NCBI RefSeq assembly: GCF_010727475.1
Contig: NZ_AP022567.1
Span: forward strand, 3,038,001 to 3,102,000
Length of the DNA stretch: 64,000 nucleotides
From: Mycolicibacterium mageritense
Lineage (GTDB): Bacteria > Actinomycetota > Actinomycetes > Mycobacteriales > Mycobacteriaceae
Direction of reading: 5' to 3'
In this document: piece after piece, positions 26,493 through 33,057 of the stretch
Layout of the letters: each line of letters opens with the position of its first letter
Numbering within the stretch: the first letter of the stretch is position 1
Translations under genes and position numbers: made by a program
The notes under the pieces: generated by a model
What the model saw: the letters and a program-made list of their open reading frames with translations, nothing else
Database searches by the model: none
Told to the model about the DNA's origin: nothing

Positions 26493-27893
26493 ATGTGCAG
26501 GGCGATTCATGAAGGCGGGCGAAGGTGTCCAGGTGGACACGGGGAGAACCGCGCTGCTGTCCGTCGTGCGGAGCGTGCCGCGAAGCTGGCAGCGAAACGC
26601 GAAGCCCGCGCAGCACGCGCAACCCGTTACCGCGCAACGCAACTCCACCAGGCTGATGAAGCCCAGCAATTCATCACTGTGACTCGCGACCTCGCCCTGG
26701 ATGACCGTGCCGTAGCGCTGGAGCAGCGTCTCGGAAGCCTGGACGCTGAGCCAGGCTCCCACCGTGCCGAGCGTGCCGTCCTGACCGCCGAACTCGCCCA
26801 CGTTCAGGGCGCAATCTCCGCGCATAAGCGCGCCCAGTTCCTCCGAGAGATTGGGATAGACCCGATGCTGACCGACCACGACGTGACCCGCCAGGTGTAC
26901 CAGCGCGCAGGGCTCCCACAGCCCTCCGAAGCGGCACTCGTGGCGGCGTACGGAACTCGCGCCGATGCCCCAACGCCTCCGACCACCGTGAAGGGTAGGG
27001 ACGTAGTTCCTGACCTGCGTGTATCACCCGTCTCGGGGAACATCGGGGCACTTCCGGGTGAGTCGAAGGAACTGCTCAGGATGCACAAGCGCCGTGACCT
27101 GATAGCTGCTACGCCATCACACAACCCTGAGACCCTGCGCCGACTGGACGCGCGTATCGCGGCGGCGGAGGCGAAGTCGAAGGTGCACCAGGCACACCGC
27201 TCCCAGTCCGCCGTGCCCGCACCCACACCCGCGAACGTGGACACCGCACCTGCTCCCGTGCCTAAGCCTCAGTCCGTCGAACCGCCTGCCTCGCGTGTCA
27301 ACGTCCCGCTGACACCGCCTCTCACGCCGCCGACCACGGTTCCCGTGACCGTGCCTATGTCCGCGAATGTCCCGCCTGTGTCCGCGAATGTCTCGCCCAT
27401 GCCCACCCCACCCACTGCCACCGCGCCGTCGAGCACCGCCACAACGGGCAAGGGACACGCTACTGACCAGCGCGAATCACGTGCCAGCATGCCGAGTCCC
27501 GAGGTGGTGGACGCCAATCGCCAGCGTGTCGGTGTCCTCGTGGAGCAGCTCAAGGCGAGGGGGCAGGACGACGAGACGACCCGCGCGCAGATTGCCGCTG
27601 TCCGCGACGCGGAGCCCGTCGATTCCCCGTTGCGGGTAGCGCTGACCGAGGCGTGGGAGGCGCTGACTCCACGTAACTCCACGCCGAGGGACACCACCCC
27701 TAACCTGCGGGAATCACGCACACGTCCGCAATTCATCGCGCCAGCGGGTGGTGGTTCGCCGTTCGAGGCGCTCATGGCTCAGATGGGCGTGCAGGAGCGT
27801 GAGGAAGCCCTTGCGCGTGTCCGCGCTCAGCGGGACGCCGACGAGCACACCAGCTCATCGTTCGCACACGTCCTCGCCGAGATGGACGACTAA
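26493..27893 (+). CDS. MCRA-motif protein 2, long Ala/Arg-helical and Pro/Thr-rich protein, 466 aa
   Basis: The N-terminus MCRAIHEGGRRCPGGHG matches the preceding protein. Residues ~20-75 form a long basic Ala/Arg helix. Residues ~80-130 are a coiled helix (ALEQRLGSLDAEPGSHRAERAVLTAELAHVQGAIS). Residues ~245-330 are Pro/Thr/Val-rich with repeated VPMSANVPPVSANVSP units. The last ~130 residues are helical again (VDANRQRVGVLVEQLKARG and FEALMAQMGVQEREEALARVRAQRD). No enzyme motif is visible. The architecture suggests a scaffold or mobilisation accessory protein, but this is not shown by sequence. Convergent with the minus genes from 29092. Confidence 0.7.
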   Translation: MCRAIHEGGRRCPGGHGENRAAVRRAERAAKLAAKREARAARATRYRATQLHQADEAQQFITVTRDLALDDRAVALEQRLGSLDAEPGSHRAERAVLTAELAHVQGAISAHKRAQFLREIGIDPMLTDHDVTRQVYQRAGLPQPSEAALVAAYGTRADAPTPPTTVKGRDVVPDLRVSPVSGNIGALPGESKELLRMHKRRDLIAATPSHNPETLRRLDARIAAAEAKSKVHQAHRSQSAVPAPTPANVDTAPAPVPKPQSVEPPASRVNVPLTPPLTPPTTVPVTVPMSANVPPVSANVSPMPTPPTATAPSSTATTGKGHATDQRESRASMPSPEVVDANRQRVGVLVEQLKARGQDDETTRAQIAAVRDAEPVDSPLRVALTEAWEALTPRNSTPRDTTPNLRESRTRPQFIAPAGGGSPFEALMAQMGVQEREEALARVRAQRDADEHTSSSFAHVLAEMDD

Positions 27894-27909
27894 CCGAGCC
27901 CCGTAGCCC

Positions 27910-28146
27910 TCAGTTCCGCGACACGTGCCTGCTCACAACGCGAATCGTCGCCTCCCGAATGGGCGACCCACTCCCCGCGAGCAGGTAGTCGCCAGTGCGT
28001 GCGTAACCGTGTGCGGCGAGAAGCTCTCCCGCCACGTCGGTGCAACGCTTCCCGCGCGGTATCTCAGTGCGCGCCACAGTGTCCCCGTGCTCGTCGCTTA
28101 TCCACACGACCCGCGTCACGCGGTTGTAGCTGATGCGCGCGCTCAT
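27910..28146 (-). CDS. Hypothetical protein, 78 aa
   Basis: Small, probably alpha/beta: MSARISYNRVTRVVWISDEHGD, then TEIPRGKRCTDVAGELLAAHGYARTGDYLLAGSG. The ATG at 28146 overlaps the stop of the 137-aa gene (ATGA), fixing the start well inside the longer open frame. It is the last of three overlapping minus-strand genes next to the right end of the element. No family recognised. Confidence 0.6.
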   Translation of the reverse strand: MSARISYNRVTRVVWISDEHGDTVARTEIPRGKRCTDVAGELLAAHGYARTGDYLLAGSGSPIREATIRVVSRHVSRN

Positions 28147-28556
28147 AGCCCCGCAGCCATCCAGACCAGCGGGTCGATATGCCCATCCACCGCGACCGCG
28201 ACCAGTCCCCGCGCCACTGCCGCCGTCGCCGTCAACCCCGTATGCAGTCCCGCGACCGCCTGCGCTGCCGCTATGAGTTCGGTGTCCCCGTCCCACCCTT
28301 CCGAGGCACTCCACGACACCATCCGCCCATCCGCCAGCGTCACCTCCAGCGTGACATCGAGCAGGTCTCGGGGCATGAGCCGAGGCGCGGGGGACACGGA
28401 AAGAGGCAGGTCAAGCCCAGTGTCGGGCTCGTAATCGCGAATCCAGGGCTCAGGCTCCGCCGTCCAGCTCCACGCGTCGTACCAGGGGTAGGCGTCGTCG
28501 TCGGCGTCCTCCAACGCGTCGATATCGGCGATTAGGGAGTCCAGCGAATCGGTCAC
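28143..28556 (-). CDS. Acidic hypothetical protein, 137 aa
   Basis: The N-terminal ~55 residues are strongly acidic with many Trp and Asp (DALEDADDDAYPWYDAWSWTAEPEPWIRDYEPD). A small folded domain follows (LLDVTLEVTLADGRMVSWSASEGWDGDTELIAAAQAVAGLHTG). Such acidic, Trp-rich proteins can be DNA mimics, for example anti-restriction proteins, but this is speculation. GTG 28556 overlaps the upstream stop (GTGA). Middle gene of the three-gene operon. Confidence 0.6.
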   Translation of the reverse strand: MTDSLDSLIADIDALEDADDDAYPWYDAWSWTAEPEPWIRDYEPDTGLDLPLSVSPAPRLMPRDLLDVTLEVTLADGRMVSWSASEGWDGDTELIAAAQAVAGLHTGLTATAAVARGLVAVAVDGHIDPLVWMAAGL

Positions 28557-29092
28557 GGGGACGCCTCGGTGTAGCCCAGCTCATCGGCGTGGTCAGCGCA
28601 CAGCGCGCGATACCAGCCTCGGCGGTGACACGGCACACCAACACCACCACACACCTCGCACACCGTCCGTGAATCCACCTCAGCCTCCCAAATCAGCGAC
28701 TGTGCAACGGGATTCGCGCCTTTCACGTAGACCCTCAGCTCCGCGAACTTCGCCTTAACCTGCACATACTGAATGCCAGGACACACCTCTACCACGCGCT
28801 CGTGCATTTCCAGCACCAGAGGTACCCAACCCTCGGGAACGCCGATTCCGATGCAGGGCTCGGCGCGGTGGGCGTTGAGCGGTTCCAGGGGGTCAGGCTC
28901 TGGGTCAGTCTCAGGCATCGGGACGACCTTGCCGAGGGATGGGTCAGCCTTCACGGCGGCGACCAGTGCCTGCGCCGCTTCCTCGGTCGTGTGGGCAACG
29001 GGGAAGGTGAGGCAGCCGTCCTCAATCCACACGACGAACTGCACGGTGCCATCGGCGGTCAGGGTCTCGTAGTACGTCGGCTCGCTGGTCAT
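28553..29092 (-). CDS. Hypothetical protein with C-terminal zinc knuckle, 179 aa
   Basis: The start at ATG 29092 (MTSEPTYYETLTADGTVQFVVWIEDG) gives a compact N-terminus; a longer start at 29152 is possible. Residues ~20-60 look like a small beta-alpha domain (FPVAHTTEEAAQALVAAVKADPSLG). The C-terminal ~40 residues carry CEVCGG and CHRRGWYRALCADH, a likely zinc-binding site. First gene of the minus operon that faces the attachment site. Function unknown. Confidence 0.6.
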   Translation of the reverse strand: MTSEPTYYETLTADGTVQFVVWIEDGCLTFPVAHTTEEAAQALVAAVKADPSLGKVVPMPETDPEPDPLEPLNAHRAEPCIGIGVPEGWVPLVLEMHERVVEVCPGIQYVQVKAKFAELRVYVKGANPVAQSLIWEAEVDSRTVCEVCGGVGVPCHRRGWYRALCADHADELGYTEASP

Positions 29093-29159
29093 GGGCACAT
29101 CGTCGCTCCAGCCGCAGACAATGCGCCAGGAGCCGAAGGGGACGTGATGCACTGGTGAG

Positions 29160-29318
29160 ATGTCACACTGCTCCTGTGATACCTACTCCTATCTGCGGCG
29201 TTGATACGCCAGGATGTCACGGTGGTGTCACAACTCCTGCAACCACGCCTGGGATAGAGCGACGTTTACCTGGGCTGTCCGGAATTTCCATACACATATC
29301 CACCTGGGGAAACGGGCT
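29160..29318. other. Non-coding right-end spacer of the element
   Basis: No gene seen. Several GTGTCAC/GTGATAC and GGATGTCAC-like pieces near 29160-29235 could be recombinase arm sites or promoter parts of the minus operon. I cannot define them further. Confidence 0.4.
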
Positions 29319-29381
29319 ACTCTCGCCTTGAAAGCGAGAGACGGCTAACACCGTCCGGGGGTTCAAATCCCTCCGCCACCG
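29319..29381 (+). tRNA. 3' fragment of tRNA-Ser(TGA): right attachment site of the element
   Basis: The anticodon arm CTCGC-CTTGAAA-GCGAG (29322-29338, anticodon TGA), the long variable arm ACGGCTAACACCGT and a T-arm with GTTCAAATC are present. So is the 3' acceptor strand CGCCACC with a discriminator G at 29381. The matching 5' acceptor (GGTGGCG) and the D-arm are missing from the preceding 80 bases. This is what integration into a tRNA gene leaves at the distal end. The intact gene should be at the other end. CCA is not encoded here. Confidence 0.85.
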
Positions 29382-29626
29382 CTCTTGGAGTGGCGGGTTT
29401 TCCGGGACTCGTGACATGGCGCGTGGGATCCGAACTCGATTCCGTTGCCGTCCTTGTACTTTCGAGTGCAAGCGCCGGTGCAATCCGCCGGGAATGCTCG
29501 ATGTGTCGGCCCAGCAAGGACGTGAGCATCTGCGGTGTAGCCACCGCGACGCATGCGGACCCAATCGGTAAGGCTTTCAATCGCGTTGATAACGGCCATG
29601 CCGACAATGTGGCCTGCTTCCATCCG
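29363..29626 (-). CDS. Doubtful reading frame opposite the tRNA fragment, 87 aa
   Basis: From ATG 29626 the frame reads MEAGHIVGMAVINAIESLTDWV, then RMRRGGYTADAHVLAGPTHRAFPADC, and ends inside the tRNA fragment. The N-terminal half looks protein-like. The C-terminus is low in hydrophobic content (KSGGGGI), and the stop lies in the T-arm, so the frame cannot be an ancient intact gene. It might be a chromosomal gene truncated or extended at the tRNA. Otherwise 29397-29732 holds nothing I can support. Confidence 0.3.
   Translation of the reverse strand, partial: RMEAGHIVGMAVINAIESLTDWVRMRRGGYTADAHVLAGPTHRAFPADCTGACTRKYKDGNGIEFGSHAPCHESRKTRHSKSGGGGI
29373..29396 (+). terminator. Intrinsic terminator overlapping the tRNA-Ser 3' end
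   Basis: CCGCCAC (29373-29379) pairs with GTGGCGG (29390-29396), followed by GTTTT. It shares bases with the acceptor strand and marks the original downstream border of the tRNA gene. Confidence 0.75.
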
Positions 29627-29732
29627 GTGTTCATCATGGAGACTGAATCTGGACGCCGCGGATGCGGATCGCTGTGGGTTCGGATGGTCGTCCGACGCGC
29701 ACGTGGAGTTTGCTGAAGTTACCATTTACGTT

Positions 29733-30065
29733 ATGGCATGTGTGGATGAATCCGACTGGCCCTTTGCTACGCCGGTCAACATCGCGGCCTTCACCACCCG
29801 TCAGGTTCTCGAGGATGGTCTACCGGTCCTGACCGTGTTTCACGATCACCAAGGTGAATGGCAGTTCGTGTGTGAGACTCCGGACCCGATCCGGGAGATC
29901 AAGCTCGCGTGCATGGGGTGCGTGGTCGGTGCCGACCCCTCGCTGCGCGCGTTGGCGGATCTCCCAGTGGGCTGGTTGGCGTTCCGGCCGTCTCCGGAGC
30001 ACGAGTGGTACCGCGAGGAAATGCCCCCCGACGAGGTCGAGGACGACTCCACCCGTCACCGGTGA
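29733..30065 (+). CDS. DUF2185/immunity-like protein, 110 aa
   Basis: MACVDESDWPFATPVNIAAFTTRQVLEDGLPVLTVFHD is followed by GEWQFVCETPDPIREIKLACMGCVVGADPSLRALADLPVGWLAFRPSPEHEW. The GEWQF and DPSLRALADLPVGWLAFR segments match the pattern I recall for DUF2185-type and other immunity proteins, where a W-F-C strand and a Leu-Pro-Gly-Trp turn are conserved. No toxin gene is next to it. It could be an orphan immunity gene at the tRNA hotspot. Start by homologous length; an upstream GTG is possible. Confidence 0.5.
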   Translation: MACVDESDWPFATPVNIAAFTTRQVLEDGLPVLTVFHDHQGEWQFVCETPDPIREIKLACMGCVVGADPSLRALADLPVGWLAFRPSPEHEWYREEMPPDEVEDDSTRHR

Positions 30066-30111
30066 CGGTGGCTCGCGCTGGCTTGCTTGCAGAGGCGTTG
30101 AGAGCCGCAGC

Positions 30112-31035
30112 CTATTTTTCGATGAGGTGCACCACGAGGGTGAGTCGACCGGATGGTGTCCACGCGCCGACGGCGATGTTCTCCGAACCCAGATACGTGA
30201 GCTTCTCGATCTCTCCGTCGTCGCCGAAGTCGATCGGCAGCACGATGCGTTCGGGCGAGTCGAAGTTCTCGTCGGCAACGATCAAGGCGTCCTCGGTCGC
30301 GTACACAGCGACTCGCTCGTCGTTGATCCAGCAGCCGGCGAGGCCGAAACCGTACTCGGCGTCGACGGCGCTCGCATCGAGCCGTGAGGTCTCCTTCAGA
30401 TCCGGCCACGAGAGCACCCGTATTGTCTGCGGATCGCTGTGCGGCGTGACGAGTAGCCTCGAGCCCGATGGACTGAAGCCCGCGAACACGGGATCATCTC
30501 CTGTGAGGATCTCCGTCAGGTGTAGGCGCGTCCCCTCGACGTCGACGCGGAAACCGAGGACACCGTCCTGTCCCATGGCGAGCTCAAGAATCGCCGTGTC
30601 GTCGGCGGGATGGGGATGCAGGAAGGCGCGAGCATCATCCGCGTCGATAGCCTGGTCGTCGAGGATCGCCCCGGTCGCGGGATCGAGCAAGAGCAGCCGG
30701 TGACTCTCACCTTCCGGGACAGCGACGACGGGTCGACCGCCCAGGAGCGCGGTCGCGTCGGCGGGTAGCCCGGGCACCGTGACCACCTCCTTTCCGGCGA
30801 TGACGAGGCCGTCGGCGGAGGCGAGTATGACCAGATCGAGGCCGGATGCCGCAAGGACGCAGACGTCGCCCTCCAGAGGGAGCTCTCGCTGCGCCTTCTC
30901 GGTGAGTCTGTCGTCGAGAAGACGCACTGCTCCGTCTCGCCACAGCGCGAAAGCCGATTGCCCGTCCACTTCGCCAGCGGAAACGAGGTCCGACATCGGG
31001 TCCAAGATGGCGATCACGTCAGGGGAGATGAGCAT
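30112..31035 (-). CDS. Beta-propeller-like (WD/quinoprotein-type) hypothetical protein, 307 aa
   Basis: Repeated ~40-residue blade-like units are visible, each with a strand then a polar turn: DVCVLAASGLDLVILASADGLVIAG, HRLLLLDPATGAILDDQ, VFAGFSPSGSRLLVTPHSDPQTIRVLSWPDLK and ERVAVYATEDALIVADENFDSPERI. No signal peptide is seen, so it is probably cytoplasmic. ATG 31035 is four bases after the stop of the immunity-like gene, so the two are co-transcribed. It may be a partner of that protein. Exact function unknown. Confidence 0.65.
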   Translation of the reverse strand: MLISPDVIAILDPMSDLVSAGEVDGQSAFALWRDGAVRLLDDRLTEKAQRELPLEGDVCVLAASGLDLVILASADGLVIAGKEVVTVPGLPADATALLGGRPVVAVPEGESHRLLLLDPATGAILDDQAIDADDARAFLHPHPADDTAILELAMGQDGVLGFRVDVEGTRLHLTEILTGDDPVFAGFSPSGSRLLVTPHSDPQTIRVLSWPDLKETSRLDASAVDAEYGFGLAGCWINDERVAVYATEDALIVADENFDSPERIVLPIDFGDDGEIEKLTYLGSENIAVGAWTPSGRLTLVVHLIEK

Positions 31036-31039
31036 TCGA

Positions 31040-31366
31040 CTAGTCGTCGAACTCGTAGCCGTCGGCCTCGGCCGTGGTGACCACGTCACGGACCTTCGCG
31101 GGATCGTTCACCACTGCGGCGAGTGCGGCACCGAGTTGCTCGAGTGCCGCGCGGTTGGTGCCGTACGCGCAGAACATCCCGGCTTCGCTGTCAAGCCCCA
31201 CCTGTTTGACCAACTCCGGTGCCACGCGCTGGGCCACGCCCTCCCAGAAGTAGCCGTTGGGCTCGTGGTCGAGCGCCTCAACCGCTTCGTCAGATGGTGT
31301 CTCCCCGGCGTTGAGCAGGAGGGAGTAATTGCCGGTCGACGTCTCGACGATGCGGAGGGGTTCCAT
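31040..31366 (-). CDS. Imm51-like immunity protein, 108 aa
   Basis: MEPLRIVETSTGNYSLLLNAGETPSDEAVEALDHEPNGYFWEGVAQRVAPEL is followed by DSEAGMFCAYGTNRAALEQLGAALAAVVNDPAKVRDVV. The GYFWEGVAQ helix and the FCAYG(T/S) segment with a Leu-rich helix after it match the pattern I recall for Imm51 immunity proteins of polymorphic toxin systems. Length (~105-115 aa) fits. ATG 31366 is chosen over an upstream start because the longer N-terminus is basic and unlike the family. Operonic with the propeller-like gene. Confidence 0.6.
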   Translation of the reverse strand: MEPLRIVETSTGNYSLLLNAGETPSDEAVEALDHEPNGYFWEGVAQRVAPELVKQVGLDSEAGMFCAYGTNRAALEQLGAALAAVVNDPAKVRDVVTTAEADGYEFDD

Positions 31367-31465
31367 GGTTCGTGACGATATCCGCCGCCACCTCAATCTC
31401 ATTCGTGCGGGGACTGTCACCCAGGCGGCTTCATCCATGGAGCAACGCTTGGCTGCCGTAGGCGA

Positions 31466-32059
31466 TCAGTCGGTGTCGTAGTACCACCACCGCGGCATCA
31501 CCTCGGGGCCAATCCCCGAGTCGCCGCCCCGATCAGGCGCCTCCATCCCGGAGGGCACGTAGAGCAACCCGTCCCAGCTTCTGTCGAACTTGATCAGCAC
31601 GGTCCCGCTCGCGTTCGTCTGGACCGTGGCGGGGTAGCTGCCGATCCAGCGGTGCTGGGCCTCGCCACGCGCCGGCGGGTGGTCGGCCACTGCGAGCACC
31701 TCGGCGCGCGCATTCGCCCATCGCACCTTCTGCAGCACATTCGTACCGATCAACAGCATTGACAGGGCGATCACCGCGGCGACCGCAGCGATCGGGGCCG
31801 CCACCTGCCGACCGCGTGCGGCGCACACGCCGAAGTACACCGCGCCGACCAGCAACAGCGGAGGTCCGACGAAGAACGCCGGGAAGATCCAGCCCATGCG
31901 CTCGAACGGCCCGCCGCACCACACCAGCGTCCAGCAGAGGTAAGCCGCCGCAGCGACGAACACGACGTCGACGAAGCTGAGGATCCACGCTCCTGCGGTT
32001 CGGTGCTGTGGGCGCATCAGGTGGCGCGCCTCCCGCAGGGCGCCCATGTGCGGCTCCAT
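31466..32059 (-). CDS. Membrane protein, 197 aa
   Basis: Three to four hydrophobic segments occupy residues ~20-125 (AWILSFVDVVFVAAAAYLCW, GWIFPAFFVGPPLLLVGAVYFGVCAA and PIAAVAAVIALSMLLIGTNVL). A ~75-residue soluble C-terminal tail contains beta-like segments (GSYPATVQTNASGTVLIKFDRSWDGLLYVPS). The start may be 32059, 32047 or 32017, because Met residues cluster there. It resembles uncharacterised actinobacterial membrane proteins found beside toxin-immunity genes. No named family. Confidence 0.65.
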   Translation of the reverse strand: MEPHMGALREARHLMRPQHRTAGAWILSFVDVVFVAAAAYLCWTLVWCGGPFERMGWIFPAFFVGPPLLLVGAVYFGVCAARGRQVAAPIAAVAAVIALSMLLIGTNVLQKVRWANARAEVLAVADHPPARGEAQHRWIGSYPATVQTNASGTVLIKFDRSWDGLLYVPSGMEAPDRGGDSGIGPEVMPRWWYYDTD

Positions 32060-32122
32060 ATCTCGCGGATCGTCACGCCGAGCAGTGGGGCAGCTGTTTC
32101 GTGTCGGCCCGCTCGGCGGCAG

Positions 32123-32401
32123 TCAGATGGCGTCGCCGGGAACGTTGGTGCTGACCTGGAGGCCACCCTCATTGATCCCTCCACCGCCGTGATACTCGTT
32201 GAGATACTCCCCGTGCCACCGCGGCCAGTCCAGGTAAACGGCTCCCGCGCCGGCACGGTAGCGCCGGTACTGCCCACGAGCGGTGCGCAGCGAACGACGT
32301 GCCTCCCGAGCGGCCCGCCGGGCAGCGCTCCTGGCCGTGGACTCCTGCGCGGAGGTTAGCTCGCCGGGAGGATCGCGGAAGATTCGACGGTTGCTGAACA
32401 T
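32123..32401 (-). CDS. Hypothetical basic protein, 92 aa
   Basis: MFSNRRIFRDPPGELTSAQESTARSAARRAAREARRSLRTARGQYRRYRAG is followed by VYLDWPRWHGEYLNEYHGGGGINEGGLQ. The first half is a very basic helix. The second half is aromatic and Gly-rich. Codon pattern and position in a minus-strand run favour a real gene. An alternative start at 32437 adds twelve residues. No family recognised, and it could be an artefact of high GC. Confidence 0.45.
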   Translation of the reverse strand: MFSNRRIFRDPPGELTSAQESTARSAARRAAREARRSLRTARGQYRRYRAGAGAVYLDWPRWHGEYLNEYHGGGGINEGGLQVSTNVPGDAI

Positions 32402-32483
32402 GTATGCCAGTGTATATCCGAGCACATAGAGGTGCACAGCGAGAGGAACGGAAACGTTGCTGGCCGCGTTGTCCGGCGAGGCC

Positions 32484-32999
32484 TCACCGCGGGGTCGTGA
32501 TCACCACCACCGCCTCCGCGGCACCGTCGACGGCCGCGAACCGATGGCGGCGATCGCTCAGCCAGGTCAGCGTCGCGCCCTCTTCGACCACGGTCTCCTC
32601 GCCGACCGGTCCCGCCAGCACCTTTCCCTCCACCACGGTGAGGTGCTCGCGGACGCCGGCTCCATGCGACGGTGAGACGTGCTCTGCGCCCGAGGGGAAC
32701 TCCAGACGGAACACCTCGACGGTGACCCGGGGCAGGTGCCGCACGGACAGCAGCACCGTCCGCATCCCGCCATGCGCGGCCGAGTGTGCGCCGGGGGATT
32801 CGCCGACCAGCGCGGTGAGAGGTACATCGAGGGGTTCGCAGAGCGCATAGAGCGTCTCGACCGTGGGGTTGCGGCCGCCCGATTCGATCTCGGACAGCGA
32901 TCCCTTGCCGACGCCTGCGCGGCGCGCGAGCTCGGACAGGCTCAGACCGCGCTCGACTCGTAGATCCCGTAGCCGGCGACCGACCTCTGCCGCGTTCAT
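32484..32999 (-). CDS. Xre-cupin transcriptional regulator, 171 aa
   Basis: An N-terminal Xre HTH (VGRRLRDLRVERGLSLSELARRAGVGKGSLSEIESGGRNPTVETLYAL) is joined to a C-terminal cupin (VEVFRLEFPSGAEHVSPSHGAGVREHLTVVEGKVLAG). That is the standard SutR/PuuR-like layout for sensing small molecules. It is divergent from benE, with tandem operator-like sites between them. It most likely represses or controls the transporter in response to its substrate. Confidence 0.88.
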   Translation of the reverse strand: MNAAEVGRRLRDLRVERGLSLSELARRAGVGKGSLSEIESGGRNPTVETLYALCEPLDVPLTALVGESPGAHSAAHGGMRTVLLSVRHLPRVTVEVFRLEFPSGAEHVSPSHGAGVREHLTVVEGKVLAGPVGEETVVEEGATLTWLSDRRHRFAAVDGAAEAVVVITTPR

Positions 33000-33011
33000 C
33001 GTTCCATGCTA

Positions 33012-33045
33012 CGTTCCGTTTACAGAACGTTCCGTATTCAGAACG
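33012..33045. promoter_or_regulatory. Tandem operator between the cupin regulator and benE
   Basis: CGTTCCGTTTACAGAACG (33012-33029) and CGTTCCGTATTCAGAACG (33028-33045) are near-identical 18-bp dyads overlapping by two bases. They lie just 12 bases upstream of the benE ATG and 12 bases from the regulator start. They are ideally placed for control of both genes. Confidence 0.8.
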
Positions 33046-33057
33046 GAGGGTCGGCGG

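Noticed and set aside
1..29318. Ordinary prophage
   Set aside because: No terminase, portal, capsid, tail, holin or lysin can be recognised in 29 kb; a phage-plasmid or integrative replicating element is a better label until the left end is known.
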